From Dehalococcoidia bacterium (GTDB lineage Bacteria > Chloroflexota > Dehalococcoidia > Lucifugimonadales > Lucifugimonadaceae): a stretch of 64,000 bases of DNA. Position 1 is the first letter of the stretch. Each line of letters opens with the position of its first letter. Made by a program: the position numbers and the translations under genes. The notes below the pieces were generated by a model. The model ran no database searches, had not been told where the DNA came from, and was given only the letters and a program-made list of their open reading frames with translations. The DNA lies in NCBI GenBank assembly GCA_022824185.1, contig JAJEAU010000010.1:1-64000 (forward strand), given 5' to 3'. Of the stretch, positions 7,341 through 17,239 are shown piece after piece.

Positions 7341-9389
7341 ATGACCACCATCGCAGAACCGGTTGCGGTTCCGGTGACGGCTCCGACGACGGGTGAGTTC
7401 AAGATCGAGCACGAGTTCACGCCGCAAGGCGATCAGCCGGCTGCGATTGACAAGATTGCCGAAGGGATCATTCGGGATGGGTTGAAGCATCAGACTCTGC
7501 TTGGGGTGACGGGATCGGGCAAGACCTTCACGATGGCGAGCATCGTGGAGAAGGTGCAGCGTCCGACGCTGGTGATCGCGCACAACAAGACGCTTGCAGC
7601 GCAGCTCGCGACCGAGTTTCAGACCTTCTTCCCGAACAGCTCGGTCCAGTATTTCGTTTCGTACTACGACTACTACCAGCCAGAGGCGTATATCCCGCGG
7701 TCGGATACCTACATCGAGAAAGAGACCGATATCAACGAGGAGATCGACAGGTTGCGGCACGCGGCTACTCGTTCTTTAATGACCCGTCGGGATACGTTGA
7801 TCGTCGCGAGTGTTTCTTGCATCTACGGTTTGGGTTCGCCGCAGGAGTACAACCAGATCACGTTGCGGTTGCGAGTAGGGGATGAGCCGGGGTTGATGCG
7901 GATCACGCGGCGGCTGGTGAGCATGTATTACGACCGGAACTTGTTGGATCTGCGGCGGGGGACGTTCAGAGTGCGTGGCGATGTGTTGGAGATAATGCCA
8001 GCGGATGAGGAGCTTGCGGTGAGGATCGGGTTCTTCGGGGATGAGATCGAACGGATCACGTTGATCGATCCTTTGACTGGCGAGGTGTTGAGCGAGGAGG
8101 AGCAGTACGACATCTATCCGGGGAAGCACTTCATCACGCCTGAGGAGGAGTTTGCCGACGCGCTGAAGGACATTCGGACGGAGTTGGAGCAGCAGTTGGA
8201 GACGTTCAGGAACGAAGGGAAGCTGCTGGAGGCGGAGCGGTTGGAGCAGCGGACGTTGTTTGATCTCGAGATGATGCACGAGACGGGTACGTGTCCTGGC
8301 ATCGAGAACTATTCGCGGCCGCTGGGCAGGAGGCCGGCCGGTTCGGCTCCTTGGACGTTGCTTGACTATTTCCCTGAGGACTTCCTGCTGTTCGTCGATG
8401 AGTCGCACATGACGCTGTCGCAGGTTCGTGGGATGTATCACGGCGACTACGCGAGAAAGACGAACTTGGTGGAATACGGGTTCAGGTTGCCGTCAGCGAT
8501 CGACAATCGGCCGTTGACGTTCGAGGAGTTTGAGGATCGGGTCAACCAGGTGGTGTACGTTTCGGCTACTCCGGGTCCGTATGAAGGCGAACATGAGCAG
8601 CAGCGGGTGGAGCAGATAATTCGTCCGACGGGTTTGATCGATCCCGAGATCGAGGTGCTTCCGACTGAGAACCAGGTTGATGATCTGATCGATCGGATCA
8701 GGGCGACGACGGTTAAGGGTCAGCGGGTGCTGGTGACGACGCTGACGAAGCGAATGGCGGAGGATCTGGCGGACTATCTGCGGGAACTAGGGATTCGGGT
8801 GCACTATCTGCACTCGGAGATCGATACGTTGGAGCGGACGGAGATATTGCGTGATCTCAGGTTAGGTGTTTACGACGTTGTGGTTGGGATCAACCTGTTG
8901 AGGGAAGGACTGGATCTGCCAGAGGTTTCGCTGGTGGCGATATTGGATGCGGACAAGGAAGGGTATCTGAGGTCAGGAACGTCGTTGATCCAGACGATTG
9001 GCAGGGCAGCGCGACATGTCGAGGGGAAGGTGGTGATGTATGCCGACCGGTACACGGACTCGATGACGTTTGCGATTTCAGAGACGCAACGGCGCAGGAA
9101 GTTGCAGACGCAGCACAACCTCGACAACAACATCACCCCGACGTCGATCGTGAAGGACATTCGGGATATCACGGAGCGCGTGAAACAGACGGAGCCGACG
9201 GTGTTGGCAGATGAGGGTGAGCCGTTTGGGTTGGATCCGGGTTTGCCGAGGGATGAGTTGACGAGGATCGTCAAGGATTTGGAACGCCAGATGAAGAAGG
9301 CGGCTCGCGAGTTGGAGTTTGAGTCGGCGGCGCAGTTGCGGGATCAGATTGTGGATTTGAGGAAGTTGTTGGCGGAGGGGGAGGGGTGA
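7341..9389 (+). CDS. uvrB: excinuclease ABC subunit B
   Basis: UvrB is the damage-verifying helicase-like subunit of nucleotide excision repair and loads UvrC after handover from UvrA. At 682 aa it is full length. The Walker A motif GVTGSGKT is at residues 55-62. The beta-hairpin region [12 protein letters not shown], the DESH box, the SATPGPYE segment, helicase motifs V-VI ([16 protein letters not shown] and TIGRAARH) and a C-terminal UVR motif ([14 protein letters not shown]) are all present. An AGGGGGGT ribosome binding site precedes the ATG. Neither uvrA nor uvrC is in this window. Confidence 0.98.
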   Translation: MTTIAEPVAVPVTAPTTGEFKIEHEFTPQGDQPAAIDKIAEGIIRDGLKHQTLLGVTGSGKTFTMASIVEKVQRPTLVIAHNKTLAAQLATEFQTFFPNSSVQYFVSYYDYYQPEAYIPRSDTYIEKETDINEEIDRLRHAATRSLMTRRDTLIVASVSCIYGLGSPQEYNQITLRLRVGDEPGLMRITRRLVSMYYDRNLLDLRRGTFRVRGDVLEIMPADEELAVRIGFFGDEIERITLIDPLTGEVLSEEEQYDIYPGKHFITPEEEFADALKDIRTELEQQLETFRNEGKLLEAERLEQRTLFDLEMMHETGTCPGIENYSRPLGRRPAGSAPWTLLDYFPEDFLLFVDESHMTLSQVRGMYHGDYARKTNLVEYGFRLPSAIDNRPLTFEEFEDRVNQVVYVSATPGPYEGEHEQQRVEQIIRPTGLIDPEIEVLPTENQVDDLIDRIRATTVKGQRVLVTTLTKRMAEDLADYLRELGIRVHYLHSEIDTLERTEILRDLRLGVYDVVVGINLLREGLDLPEVSLVAILDADKEGYLRSGTSLIQTIGRAARHVEGKVVMYADRYTDSMTFAISETQRRRKLQTQHNLDNNITPTSIVKDIRDITERVKQTEPTVLADEGEPFGLDPGLPRDELTRIVKDLERQMKKAARELEFESAAQLRDQIVDLRKLLAEGEG

Positions 9390-9392
9390 GGC

Positions 9393-9722
9393 GTGCCAAA
9401 ACCCCGCCGAAAACACCACTCATTCATCCACTATTGGACTGGCGGTTGGGCACCGCCGTTGCAGTCTGGAAATCAAGACGCTGACCGGGACCGTGGCGAT
9501 GATTACCTCCCCGATTATGGTTCTCAGCTTAGAAGGTTCTTGAAACGTCTCGCGATTGGAATCGCGTCTGGTGTAGTTATAGGCCTTATCGTCGGGACCA
9601 TCGTCGTGCAGGTTTCCGGCGAGATCTCCGCGAATTGGCCGATGATCCTCTTTTTTGGTTTTCTGGGAGGGAGTATTGCAGTGATGGCGGTTTGGAATCA
9701 TGAGGCGAACGGTCGTCGCTGA
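9393..9722 (+). CDS. small two-span membrane protein
   Basis: A GTG-started 109-aa protein beginning 3 nt after the uvrB stop codon, so probably translated from the uvrB message. It has a polar basic N-terminus (PKPRRKHH) and an acidic stretch, then two membrane spans at about 52-75 and 82-100. I do not recognise a family. The tight spacing suggests co-expression with uvrB rather than a role in repair. Confidence 0.6.
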   Translation: MPKPRRKHHSFIHYWTGGWAPPLQSGNQDADRDRGDDYLPDYGSQLRRFLKRLAIGIASGVVIGLIVGTIVVQVSGEISANWPMILFFGFLGGSIAVMAVWNHEANGRR

Positions 9723-9798
9723 ACCATTGGTTGAGGATGCGCAGTCCGTATACTTGACGCAACCTAATCGGGATCAGCGGGAGTAGAGTTTCAAAGCC

Positions 9799-10893
9799 AT
9801 GTCACGCATCAAATCTGGCATCTTCATCATGCCGTTTCACCCTCCTGAGAAGCCGCTTGCTCAGTCGTATGACGAGGATATGGAGCTGATCATTCGTGCG
9901 GATGAGTTGGGGTTTGATGAGTTTTGGATCGGCGAGCACCACACGATGGCGTTCGAGAATATTCCGAGTCCGGAGATTTTTATTGCGGCGGCGATGCGTG
10001 AGACTGAGCGGATCAGGATGGGGCCAGCGCCGGTTTGTATCCAGCAGCATCATCCTTTTCATGTGGCGACGCGGTTGGCGATGCTGGACCATCTCTGCAA
10101 GGGAAGGTTGAATCTGTGCTTCGGGATGGGGAGTGTGGCGACGGATTTGGAGGTGCTGGGGATTACGCGTGAGGATTCGCCGATGATGGTTGCGGAGGCG
10201 GTGGCGACGGTACTGGCGCTTTGGGAGTCGGATGGACCTGTGGAGATCGAAGGCAAGTTCTGGAACATCTCGATGAAGGAGAATATCGACGATGCGGTGG
10301 GGCTCGGGATCGTGCACAAGCCGTATCAGAAGCCGCATCCGCCGATTTCGATGCCGATCACGTCGATGAATTCGGGGACGGCGAAGGCTGCCGGACGGAT
10401 GGGTTTCGAGCCGTTTGCTCACAGTCTGATCGCCAACAATGTTGTCGCGAACATCTGGGAGACGTATGAGGCGGCGGCGGTGGAGGCGGGGAATGATCCG
10501 GATCGCGCGGATTTCAAGATTGCTCGTGCGGTGTTTCTAGCGGACTCCAAGATGGAAGCTCAGAAGTTGGCGCGGAGCAACTCCGTGGCAGGCGGTTTCC
10601 GGTATATCTGCGATTTGCTAGATCGTTCGAATCGCAGTCGGGGGATGTTCAAGCGAGATCAGGAGACGCCGGACAGCGAGGTCGATGTCGATTACTGGAT
10701 GCGGGAGCAGATAATCGCAGGCGATCCGGACTTTGCGCTCGAGCGGATCCTGGAGATGACTGAGGAGACGGGGGAGTTTGGGACGTTGGTGATGATGGGT
10801 TACGACTGGGATGATAAGGATGTTTGGGTGAATAGCATGGAGCTGTTTGCAAATGAGTTGATGCCGCGGGTGAATGGGGCGTTGGGGGATTAG
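9799..10893 (+). CDS. luciferase-like (LLM class) flavin-dependent monooxygenase
   Basis: A 364-aa TIM-barrel flavin enzyme of the bacterial luciferase family, which uses reduced FMN or F420 to oxygenate or reduce small organic substrates. Landmarks are GIFIMPFHPPEKP at the N-terminus, ELGFDEFWIGEHH around residue 40, and HPFHVATRLAMLDHL with the FGMGSVATDLEVLG segment. The substrate is not inferable. The family is expanded in SAR202-type Chloroflexi. Its stop overlaps by 4 nt the stop of the convergent vapC-like gene. Confidence 0.93.
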   Translation: MSRIKSGIFIMPFHPPEKPLAQSYDEDMELIIRADELGFDEFWIGEHHTMAFENIPSPEIFIAAAMRETERIRMGPAPVCIQQHHPFHVATRLAMLDHLCKGRLNLCFGMGSVATDLEVLGITREDSPMMVAEAVATVLALWESDGPVEIEGKFWNISMKENIDDAVGLGIVHKPYQKPHPPISMPITSMNSGTAKAAGRMGFEPFAHSLIANNVVANIWETYEAAAVEAGNDPDRADFKIARAVFLADSKMEAQKLARSNSVAGGFRYICDLLDRSNRSRGMFKRDQETPDSEVDVDYWMREQIIAGDPDFALERILEMTEETGEFGTLVMMGYDWDDKDVWVNSMELFANELMPRVNGALGD

Positions 10894-11276
10894 GCGGGTT
10901 GGATGTCGGTCTGCGAGAAGTCGTCGCCTTTGAAAAGCAGGGGTTCGCCGGTGGTTTTGGCTAGGGCGTAGGAGAAGCAATCGCCGAAGTTTAGGCGTGC
11001 TGGGTGGTTTCCCTTGCCGAAACGTCGCCATGCGATGCGTGCGGCTTCGGCTTGTTCCTCGGTAAAAGGACTGATTTCGATCTCGGTTTTGGCAATTAGG
11101 TCATCGAGTTCGTAACCCGCTCTCGAACCGCCCTTGTTTTCCATCACGATCGACACCTCCACGTACGTTGCCGCCGACATACGGATGCGAGGCGTTGCGG
11201 CCAGTTTATTCGCGAAGTAATCGCCGTCTGCTTCGCGCAAAAGGACAGCGACGATAGCGGAAGAATCGACGATCAC
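10890..11276 (-). CDS. vapC: PIN-domain toxin, VapC family
   Basis: A 128-aa PIN-domain ribonuclease, probably the toxin of a type II module that cleaves RNA such as tRNA. Acidic metal ligands are visible: D4 in IVDSSAIVAVLL, the glutamate of YVEVSIVMENKGG, and the aspartate of LNFGDCFSYALAK. It overlaps the upstream antitoxin gene by 4 nt (ATGA), the usual coupling that makes antitoxin first. Confidence 0.92.
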   Translation of the reverse strand: MIVDSSAIVAVLLREADGDYFANKLAATPRIRMSAATYVEVSIVMENKGGSRAGYELDDLIAKTEIEISPFTEEQAEAARIAWRRFGKGNHPARLNFGDCFSYALAKTTGEPLLFKGDDFSQTDIQPA

Positions 11277-11530
11277 TTGGGTAACCCGTGTTCGTCGTAC
11301 AAAAGATCGTCAATATCAGCCGAAGTAAATCCTGGTTCAACCAACTTCGAGCACCGGTCGGCTATTGCTCGAATGTCGCGTAGCAAAGTTTCGCGATCGC
11401 GTTCACGATTCAATTGCTCGCGACGCTGCTTGAGCGCGATTGTGATGGCGCCGGTCATGGTGTCGTCTGTCATTTCGGCGACTTCGCGGGCAAGGTCGCA
11501 GGTTTCTTGGTTTTTTATGTTTAGGGCCAT
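11273..11530 (-). CDS. vapB: VapB-type antitoxin
   Basis: An 85-aa protein with the compact N-terminal DNA-binding pattern of Rv0623-like/VapB antitoxins (MALNIKNQETCDLAREVAEM). A charged C-terminal tail follows (DIDDLLYDEHGLPK) that would bind the toxin active site. It overlaps vapC by 4 nt. An 11-bp perfect inverted repeat lies 10 nt upstream of its start and is a likely autoregulatory operator. Confidence 0.9.
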   Translation of the reverse strand: MALNIKNQETCDLAREVAEMTDDTMTGAITIALKQRREQLNRERDRETLLRDIRAIADRCSKLVEPGFTSADIDDLLYDEHGLPK

Positions 11531-11539
11531 GGTTGCTAT

Positions 11540-11572
11540 TAGGGTAGAAAGCTGCTTGATGTTTCTACCCTA
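11540..11572. promoter_or_regulatory. palindromic operator of vapBC
   Basis: TAGGGTAGAAA (11540-11550) and TTTCTACCCTA (11562-11572) form a perfect 11-bp inverted repeat with an 11-nt spacer. It ends 10 nt before the vapB start. VapB and VapBC complexes repress their own promoters through such palindromes, so this is very probably their binding site. Confidence 0.75.
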
Positions 11573-11652
11573 CCACGGTCCGACAAGACCGGTGACGTTT
11601 AACCAGACGATTTGCTCTGGCTGGTGAGAGCGACCTTTGGACGGATTTGCGC

Positions 11653-13329
11653 TTAAATCGCGTCTTCTGCGGCGGCGATTTTTGCTAGGTCGGGGCGGGA
11701 GTAGGAGCCTAGGGAGCGGAAGTTGAATTCGGTGTAGTTCTTGAGCCACTGCATGGATATTTTGACGGCGTCTTGGTAGCGTTGGACGGCGGCGGCAGGG
11801 GCGTTGGGACCTAGGAGGCGGACAATGTCTTCTCCTTCGCTGGTGATGATGGATTTGAGGAGGGCGAGGTCGTGGGTTGCGCCCGAGTCTTCCGCTTGGG
11901 CCTCGTGGATCACACGTTGGGCCATCTGGGCGACGGAGATCCGGGCTGTGGCTAGGTCTTCCATCAATGCGGGTCGGCGTCCGGGACGGCCGGCCAAGCG
12001 GTCGATGCCCTTTGCGCCGCGGCCACCGAGCCATCCTTCGACGTATTCGATGAGGGTTCGGGCGTTTTGACGGGTGCCTTCTTGCGTTACCGGTCCTTCA
12101 GGGGTTTCGATCTTGACGGGGTAGTTGTCAGGGTTGCCCATCTCGGCGGTGGGTTTCCAGCCGGTGGCTCGTAGCTCTTTGAAGGGGTCGGCGGCGGGTT
12201 TCATGTGGTAGATGTGAGCAACCCAGCCGCGGAGGAAGCCTTGCTCCGCCTCCCATGTCTTGTCGCCTCGGACGGTGACGGCGGCTTCTTCGTTGACCTC
12301 TTGGTCGCGATGGGGCAGGGCGGTGGCCATTCCGCCGATGGGGACTGCGCTGTGCTTCTGGCAGACTGCGACTAGGCGTCGGAATATGTTGGCGATGAAG
12401 GGTGTTGTCGGGACGGCGACGCCGAAGCGGTCGGGCCAGAGGCTGGCTCGGTCGGCCATGACGTATTCGAGGAGGGATGCCTTGAGGTCCCATCGGGCGG
12501 CGTTCAATCCGGCCGCGTACGGACCGAGGGCGTGGAGGCTCTCTTCCATGGTCCAAACCAATGGGAGAGATTCGACTAGCAGGATGCCGCGTATGATGGT
12601 GTCGTTGAGTGCGGGGATGCGGTTTTGGATCGATGCGAAGAGGTCGCGGTAGAGAGCGGCTTCTTCAGGGGATTCGGTCTTTGGGACGTAGAAGTAGACG
12701 CCTTGACCGCGTTCGGTTTGGGCTTGTCCGGCGTGGTAGAGGGTCAGGAGAGTTCCGAGGACGGTTGCAGAGACAGGGTTGCCGTCGATAAGGAGATCGG
12801 GTTCGTCGAGATGCAGGCCGCGTTCGCGGTGCATGAAGAAGGGGATTTCGCCGTCTTGGATGGAGTAGCTTCGGTCTCGGGCTTCGTTGTAGAAGGAGAG
12901 CGAACGGTCTACGGCACCCTCGCGGTTGCGCGCTGCGAGGAGGGTGTCGGCGAGGAGGTGGCTGGCGGCGTCTTCGTCGTCGTCGAGGTCGCCCTCGGCG
13001 CGTTCGCCGTCGGGTCCTGGGTTGAGCGCGTTGATGAACATCGAGGTCATGTGGGCAGGCCCGGAGATCTCGATGCCGGGGTTCCGGAGTTCGTCCGGCA
13101 TGTCAGGGACGGACCAATCGGTCGTCGTGGCGTCGCTGGGTGCGAGGTGTCCCGGTTGGATGCCGCGTTGAGTGGCACCGTCGATCATGTCGATGCGGGC
13201 TTCGCGCAGTCCGGCGATTCGTTCGCTGAACTCGTCTTGGAGCGATGCGATGTGGCCTTTTACCTCTTGAGTGAGGATGTCGTCCCATTCGCCAGTGACG
13301 TTTGCTTGGACTCTATCTGCGTCGGCCAT
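11653..13329 (-). CDS. aceB: malate synthase A-like protein
   Basis: A 558-aa protein of the malate synthase family, which condenses glyoxylate with acetyl-CoA to malate. Recognisable blocks are ISGPAHMTSMFINALNPG near residue 108, RGLHLDEPDLLIDG, GILLVESLPLVWTMEESLHAL, the RWDLKASLLEY segment and IGGMATALPHRDQEVNEEA. The acetyl-CoA-loop region reads VRGDKTWEAEQGFLRGWVAH, slightly off the usual DG-WVAHP form. No isocitrate lyase is next to it. With the glycolate oxidase genes at 29.7-39.4 kb it would fit assimilation of glycolate-derived glyoxylate. Confidence 0.9.
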   Translation of the reverse strand: MADADRVQANVTGEWDDILTQEVKGHIASLQDEFSERIAGLREARIDMIDGATQRGIQPGHLAPSDATTTDWSVPDMPDELRNPGIEISGPAHMTSMFINALNPGPDGERAEGDLDDDEDAASHLLADTLLAARNREGAVDRSLSFYNEARDRSYSIQDGEIPFFMHRERGLHLDEPDLLIDGNPVSATVLGTLLTLYHAGQAQTERGQGVYFYVPKTESPEEAALYRDLFASIQNRIPALNDTIIRGILLVESLPLVWTMEESLHALGPYAAGLNAARWDLKASLLEYVMADRASLWPDRFGVAVPTTPFIANIFRRLVAVCQKHSAVPIGGMATALPHRDQEVNEEAAVTVRGDKTWEAEQGFLRGWVAHIYHMKPAADPFKELRATGWKPTAEMGNPDNYPVKIETPEGPVTQEGTRQNARTLIEYVEGWLGGRGAKGIDRLAGRPGRRPALMEDLATARISVAQMAQRVIHEAQAEDSGATHDLALLKSIITSEGEDIVRLLGPNAPAAAVQRYQDAVKISMQWLKNYTEFNFRSLGSYSRPDLAKIAAAEDAI

Positions 13330-13440
13330 GGATCCCCCGATCGGTCCGGTTAGTTGGATTTCGAGAAGTGATTTGAGCGAATCAACATGATATATGTTGG
13401 GGTTTTTGATCCCCGAAAGGGCGCTGTTTGCCTCACCCCT

Positions 13441-13700
13441 CTGGATTCCGGCCTACGCCAGAATGACGGGAGTGGAGCGCCGGCGAGTGACGGGGTGACG
13501 CGCTAGCGAATGACGGGGGTGACGCGCCAGCGAATGGCGGGAGTGATGCGCCGGCGAATGACGGGGGTGGAGTGCCAGCGAGTGACGGGGGTGACGCGCT
13601 AGCGAACGACGGGAGTGATGCGCCGGCGAATGACGGGGGTGACGCGCTAGCGAATGGCGGGGGTGGCGCGACAACGAATGACGGGAGTGGTGTGCATACC
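13441..13700. repeat. 24-bp minisatellite grown from a REP-like element
   Basis: An element resembling that at 7229-7255 (ggattccggcctacgcc) starts the array. From 13461 to 13700 about ten units of the form GAATGACGGGGGTGACGCG + CTAGC follow. Nine units are 24 bp long or one base shorter, with few substitutions; the last is decayed. The eightfold codon period keeps several frames open but nothing suggests translation. Confidence 0.85.
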
Positions 13701-13778
13701 GTCGGGTGACGGGGATGGTGCGCTTGCGGTGGGTTGACGGATGCGGTGCGTAAGGGTACTGGCTTTGGTTTGAAATGC

Positions 13779-13808
13779 AACGGCCCCGCGTTGTTCACGC
13801 GGGGCCGT
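13779..13808 (-). terminator. terminator of rpoD
   Basis: A 10-bp GC stem, CGGCCCCGCG (13781-13790) with CGCGGGGCCG (13798-13807), lies 30 nt after the rpoD stop. On the minus strand it is followed by TTGCATTTC, a weak T tract. Confidence 0.7.
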
Positions 13809-13837
13809 CCCTGTTTCTCGCCTTGGAAAGCAGCTCT

Positions 13838-15568
13838 CTAGTTGAGATGCTCTTTCATTTCCCAGACGGCGCTGCTTCGCTGGAGGGTTTTGAGGGCGGT
13901 TCGCTCGATTTGGCGGATTCGCTCTCGGGTGAGGTCCATGCGCAGGCCGATCTCTTCGAGGGTGTACTCTCTGCCGTCTTTGAGGCCGAAGCGGAGGATG
14001 AGGACTTCGCGGTCGCGGTCTTCGAGCTCGGACAGGATGTTGGAGATGTCGTTGCTCAGGAGACGCTGGGCGGTCTCTTCCGGAGGAGCCAAGGCTTCGC
14101 GGTCGGGCAGCAGGTCGCCGAGTTCGTTGTCGCCGTCTTCGCCAACCGGCGTTTCGAGAGACATCGGCTCTTGGCCATTCTTGAGGACGTCGGTCACCTT
14201 CTCGACGGTCATCTCGACGCGCTCTGCGATCTCTTCGATGGTCGGTTTTCGGTCGTATTCCTGCGCCAGCTCACGGGATGCACGTCGGACCTTGTTGAGG
14301 GCTTCGTACATGTGGACCGGGATGCGGACGGTTCGCGACTGGTCGGCGATAGCTCGGGTTACCCCTTGGCGGATCCACCAAGTTGCGTAAGTGCTGAACT
14401 TGAAGCCTTTGCGGTAATCGAACTTGTCGATGGCTCGCATGAGGCCGATGTTGCCTTCCTGGATGAGATCCTCGAAGGTCAAGCCGCGGTTGGTGTATTT
14501 CTTGGCTACGCTGACGACCAAGCGCAAGTTTGCTTTGCCGAGGTGGTCGCGGGCCTTATCGCCATCGTGCTTGATTGAAGCGAGGTGGGACTCCAGGATC
14601 GAGCTGGTCTCGGCGAGGTAGGACTCGTGCCACGGCTCGATGCCCTCTTCGACGTGTAGGTCTTCGAGCTTGAGGTCGGGCGGCATGACCAGGCTGAGGT
14701 CGGGCGGGAGCAGGCTGGAGAGGATAGCCAGTTCGCGGACGAGCAGGCTAGTCTTGTCGAGCCTGCGCTTGAGGCGCGCCTCTTTGGTGTTGAGTTTCTG
14801 CGCCTTCTTGCCGCGACCTTTTTGCGCGGTTTCGTCGAAGACACCGTAGCGCTCCATGAGGTCGGTGGTCTCGTAGATCTCGAGCGTGTCAGCGAGGTAC
14901 CGCAAGAGCAATTCGTAGGGCGGCAGCTTGCTGTCGTCCTTGACCTGAGTGTCGCGCGCCGAGTTGATCATCACGCGGTAGTCGAAGTCGACGAGTAGCT
15001 GTTCGAGGGTTACGGGTTTGGGTTTGCCCATGTATGCGGCGACGTAATCGGCAATTTCGCCGAGGCGGCTCATGCGTCGAAGGACGATTGCGACTACATC
15101 GACGGCGGCCACGAGCGACGGGTTGTCGGGGAGCTGGTCACGATTTCGCGGGTATTCTTTGAAGCCGAATTCGGTCAAGAGGGTGCCGCGAATGCCCCAC
15201 TCGATTCGCTCGAGCCAGTTTGCGGATTCGACGCGTTGCGAGAGCATGCCCTCGTCGGATTTGCTGAGGAGTTGGACATCGCCGATTTCGCGGAGGTACA
15301 TCCTGACGTTGTCGTCGGTTGCGGAGTCTTCGGTCCCTGCGGCGGGATTGATGTCCGGGCCGTCCTCGCGAGCGGCTTCCCACGCTTCGAGTTCGGTCGA
15401 GGCGTTGGTAGATGCCATTGAAGGGGCGCCTTCGTCGTCGGACGACAGATCAGCGAAACTAAAGGTGCCACCGTCGTTACGTGGCATCACGGCAGCGCCG
15501 GTTTCGCTGGCTGTCGCCTCCGTGTCTTCAGAGGCGTCGTCGACTTGGGAGTTGGCAATCGTAACCAA
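13838..15568 (-). CDS. rpoD: primary sigma factor (sigma-70)
   Basis: A 576-aa housekeeping sigma factor that directs RNA polymerase to most promoters. Region 1.2 is at about 82-115 ([17 protein letters not shown]). A long divergent segment fills 116-340. Region 2 is at 345-415 with the -10-binding and melting residues ([18 protein letters not shown]), region 3 at 420-495, and region 4 at 510-572 with the helix-turn-helix ([22 protein letters not shown]). The charged non-conserved segment of about 220 aa is large. The start taken is a TTG; a later in-frame ATG is possible because the first 50 residues are low complexity. Confidence 0.96.
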   Translation of the reverse strand: MVTIANSQVDDASEDTEATASETGAAVMPRNDGGTFSFADLSSDDEGAPSMASTNASTELEAWEAAREDGPDINPAAGTEDSATDDNVRMYLREIGDVQLLSKSDEGMLSQRVESANWLERIEWGIRGTLLTEFGFKEYPRNRDQLPDNPSLVAAVDVVAIVLRRMSRLGEIADYVAAYMGKPKPVTLEQLLVDFDYRVMINSARDTQVKDDSKLPPYELLLRYLADTLEIYETTDLMERYGVFDETAQKGRGKKAQKLNTKEARLKRRLDKTSLLVRELAILSSLLPPDLSLVMPPDLKLEDLHVEEGIEPWHESYLAETSSILESHLASIKHDGDKARDHLGKANLRLVVSVAKKYTNRGLTFEDLIQEGNIGLMRAIDKFDYRKGFKFSTYATWWIRQGVTRAIADQSRTVRIPVHMYEALNKVRRASRELAQEYDRKPTIEEIAERVEMTVEKVTDVLKNGQEPMSLETPVGEDGDNELGDLLPDREALAPPEETAQRLLSNDISNILSELEDRDREVLILRFGLKDGREYTLEEIGLRMDLTRERIRQIERTALKTLQRSSAVWEMKEHLN

Positions 15569-16066
15569 TTGGAGGGGTTCCCTTTCGTTTTGTCCGTTAC
15601 TTTGTTGTTAGCTGTTGGAGGTTTGAAGTGACTGCGCTAGGCTGATGGCGACGCTTTGCGATCTGTTGGGTTTCTGATACGATCAATCGCGACGGCGCAG
15701 GTTTTTCGGTTTTCTCGTTGCCGGTTGTTGGATCGGCAGGGAGTGAGTTATGGTGAGAGGCGTTCGAGACGCACTGACACCATTTTCCGAGATTGCTGTT
15801 GCGTTCTTCTAGGTGTTACGACGCGTGTTAAAGCGAAGTTTCTTTTGCGGTTTGGGGTGTTCCGCGGGGCGTCGTCAATTGATATCTAAAACGGTCCCGG
15901 CGCGGAAGTTTCAATTCTAGCAGGAAATGGAATTTCGCGTGCAAAACGAAATTCGCTCATTGAATCGCGTCAGGATTCGTTAGAAACGAGGTCGGTATTT
16001 GGTTTTTTCGCGCCCTATTTTCTCGCCCCAGCAGTGCGTATTTTGAATTGGTATCGGTAGGGGTTA
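15569..16066. other. long leader between rpoD and a Zn-dehydrogenase gene
   Basis: About 500 bases with no supported gene. The plus-strand frame at 15656-15889 has no family resemblance. The stretch presumably holds the rpoD promoter and a long 5' leader on the minus strand. I could not fix a promoter with confidence. Confidence 0.5.
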
Positions 16067-17098
16067 TCAGTTCCAGTTGATGACGAACTTTCCGGGAGCG
16101 CCAGCTTCGAACTTTTCGTATGCCGCAGGAGCATCTTCGAGGGAAATGCGATCGGTTATCAGTGTCTCTAGCGGCACTTGGCGACGCGCGGTGAATCTGG
16201 CGGCTTCGATCAGTCCGTGGGTGCTGAAGGTCCAAGAACCTACGAGGGTCAAGTGCCGGTGGATGATGTCAGGGCTTGGCAGGACGTGGAAATCGCCGCC
16301 TTCGCCGACGAAGCAGCAACGGCCGAACACCCTCGTGGATTGGACGGCGGCCAGCCTGGTTGCGTGGATGCCTATTGCTTCGAGGGTTGCGTCAGCGCCT
16401 TCGCCATAGGTGAGATCGATGATCTGCTCGACAGCGGAACCGTCGGAGTTGTCGACCACCTCCCAAGCGCCGGCGGCTTTGGCCATTTCCAATCGTTCGC
16501 CCGAGATGTCGACGGCGATAACTCGGGCACCCATAGCTTCGGCGAACATGACACCGGCGAGTCCGACAGGGCCTGCGCCGAATATGGCAATGGTGTCTAA
16601 ACCGGAGAGTTGGAGTTTCTTGAGGCCGTGGAAAGCGGTGCTTGCTCCGCAGGCGAGGTATGCGCCGACTTCGTAGGTGAGTTCGTCGGGTAGAGGGAGG
16701 CATGTCGAGGCGTGTGCCAGCATGTAGTCGCCATGACCGCCGTGCCGACCGGAGCAATGGACGGCGCGTCCGGGCCATCTGCATAGCTGCTGCCATCCGG
16801 TGTTGCAGAAGTCGCAGTTTCGGCAACCGTCGTAATGGTGCTGCATGATGCGATCGCCGATTTTGAGTCCGGTTACGTCAGGCCCGATCATCGCGACTTC
16901 GCCGCATGGCTCGTGGCCCGGGCGTATGGGGTTTTTGGCGAGTTCCTCGTCGGAGAATGGGACGCGATACCGGTGGAGATCGGAGCCGCACATCCCGGAT
17001 GAGCGCATTTTCAGGAGGACGTACCCCGGTCCTGGTTCATCGTCGGGGTAGTCGATGATTTCCGAACGCCGGTCACCTAGAAATCTGATGCCTCGCAT
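16067..17098 (-). CDS. zinc-dependent alcohol/polyol dehydrogenase
   Basis: A 343-aa medium-chain dehydrogenase. Catalytic zinc ligands lie in MCGSDLHRYR and RPGHEPCGEV, the structural-zinc lobe is CRNCDFCNTGWQQLC, and the NAD-binding glycines are in IFGAGPVGLAGVMFAE. The sequence is closest in type to threonine/sorbitol-type dehydrogenases. The ATG at 17098 has GGGAG 8 nt upstream; a TTG 15 nt earlier is less likely. It is a single gene, divergent from the aminotransferase at 17240. Confidence 0.9.
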   Translation of the reverse strand: MRGIRFLGDRRSEIIDYPDDEPGPGYVLLKMRSSGMCGSDLHRYRVPFSDEELAKNPIRPGHEPCGEVAMIGPDVTGLKIGDRIMQHHYDGCRNCDFCNTGWQQLCRWPGRAVHCSGRHGGHGDYMLAHASTCLPLPDELTYEVGAYLACGASTAFHGLKKLQLSGLDTIAIFGAGPVGLAGVMFAEAMGARVIAVDISGERLEMAKAAGAWEVVDNSDGSAVEQIIDLTYGEGADATLEAIGIHATRLAAVQSTRVFGRCCFVGEGGDFHVLPSPDIIHRHLTLVGSWTFSTHGLIEAARFTARRQVPLETLITDRISLEDAPAAYEKFEAGAPGKFVINWN

Positions 17099-17239
17099 GG
17101 GGTCATCTCCCAAGGATTCGAGAATAGTTTCCGCGTTAGCAATCGCGTTGATGCAGGAAGTCTATCGCGGATTTAGACTCTGCACCCACGTGCGAATACA
17201 ATGCGTGAAGTTGACTTAGCAGATCGGAGAACGACGCAG

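Larger units (their letters stand above)
13330..13837. other. intergenic region with minisatellite
   Basis: Between aceB and the sigma-factor gene there is no supported gene. It holds an AT-rich aceB leader (13330-13430), a REP-like element, about ten 24-bp repeats and the rpoD terminator. The frames open across the repeats are an effect of the 24-bp period. Confidence 0.7.

Noticed and set aside
13441..13700. CRISPR array
   Set aside because: The repeats are contiguous 24-bp units without spacers and no cas genes are in the window.
13453..13798. Pro/Ser/His-rich open frames over the minisatellite
   Set aside because: They arise from the 24-bp period of the repeat, which keeps frames open; no start signal or family is seen.
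15656..15889. 77-codon plus-strand frame upstream of rpoD
   Set aside because: No ribosome binding site, unusual composition, and it lies in the probable rpoD promoter and leader.
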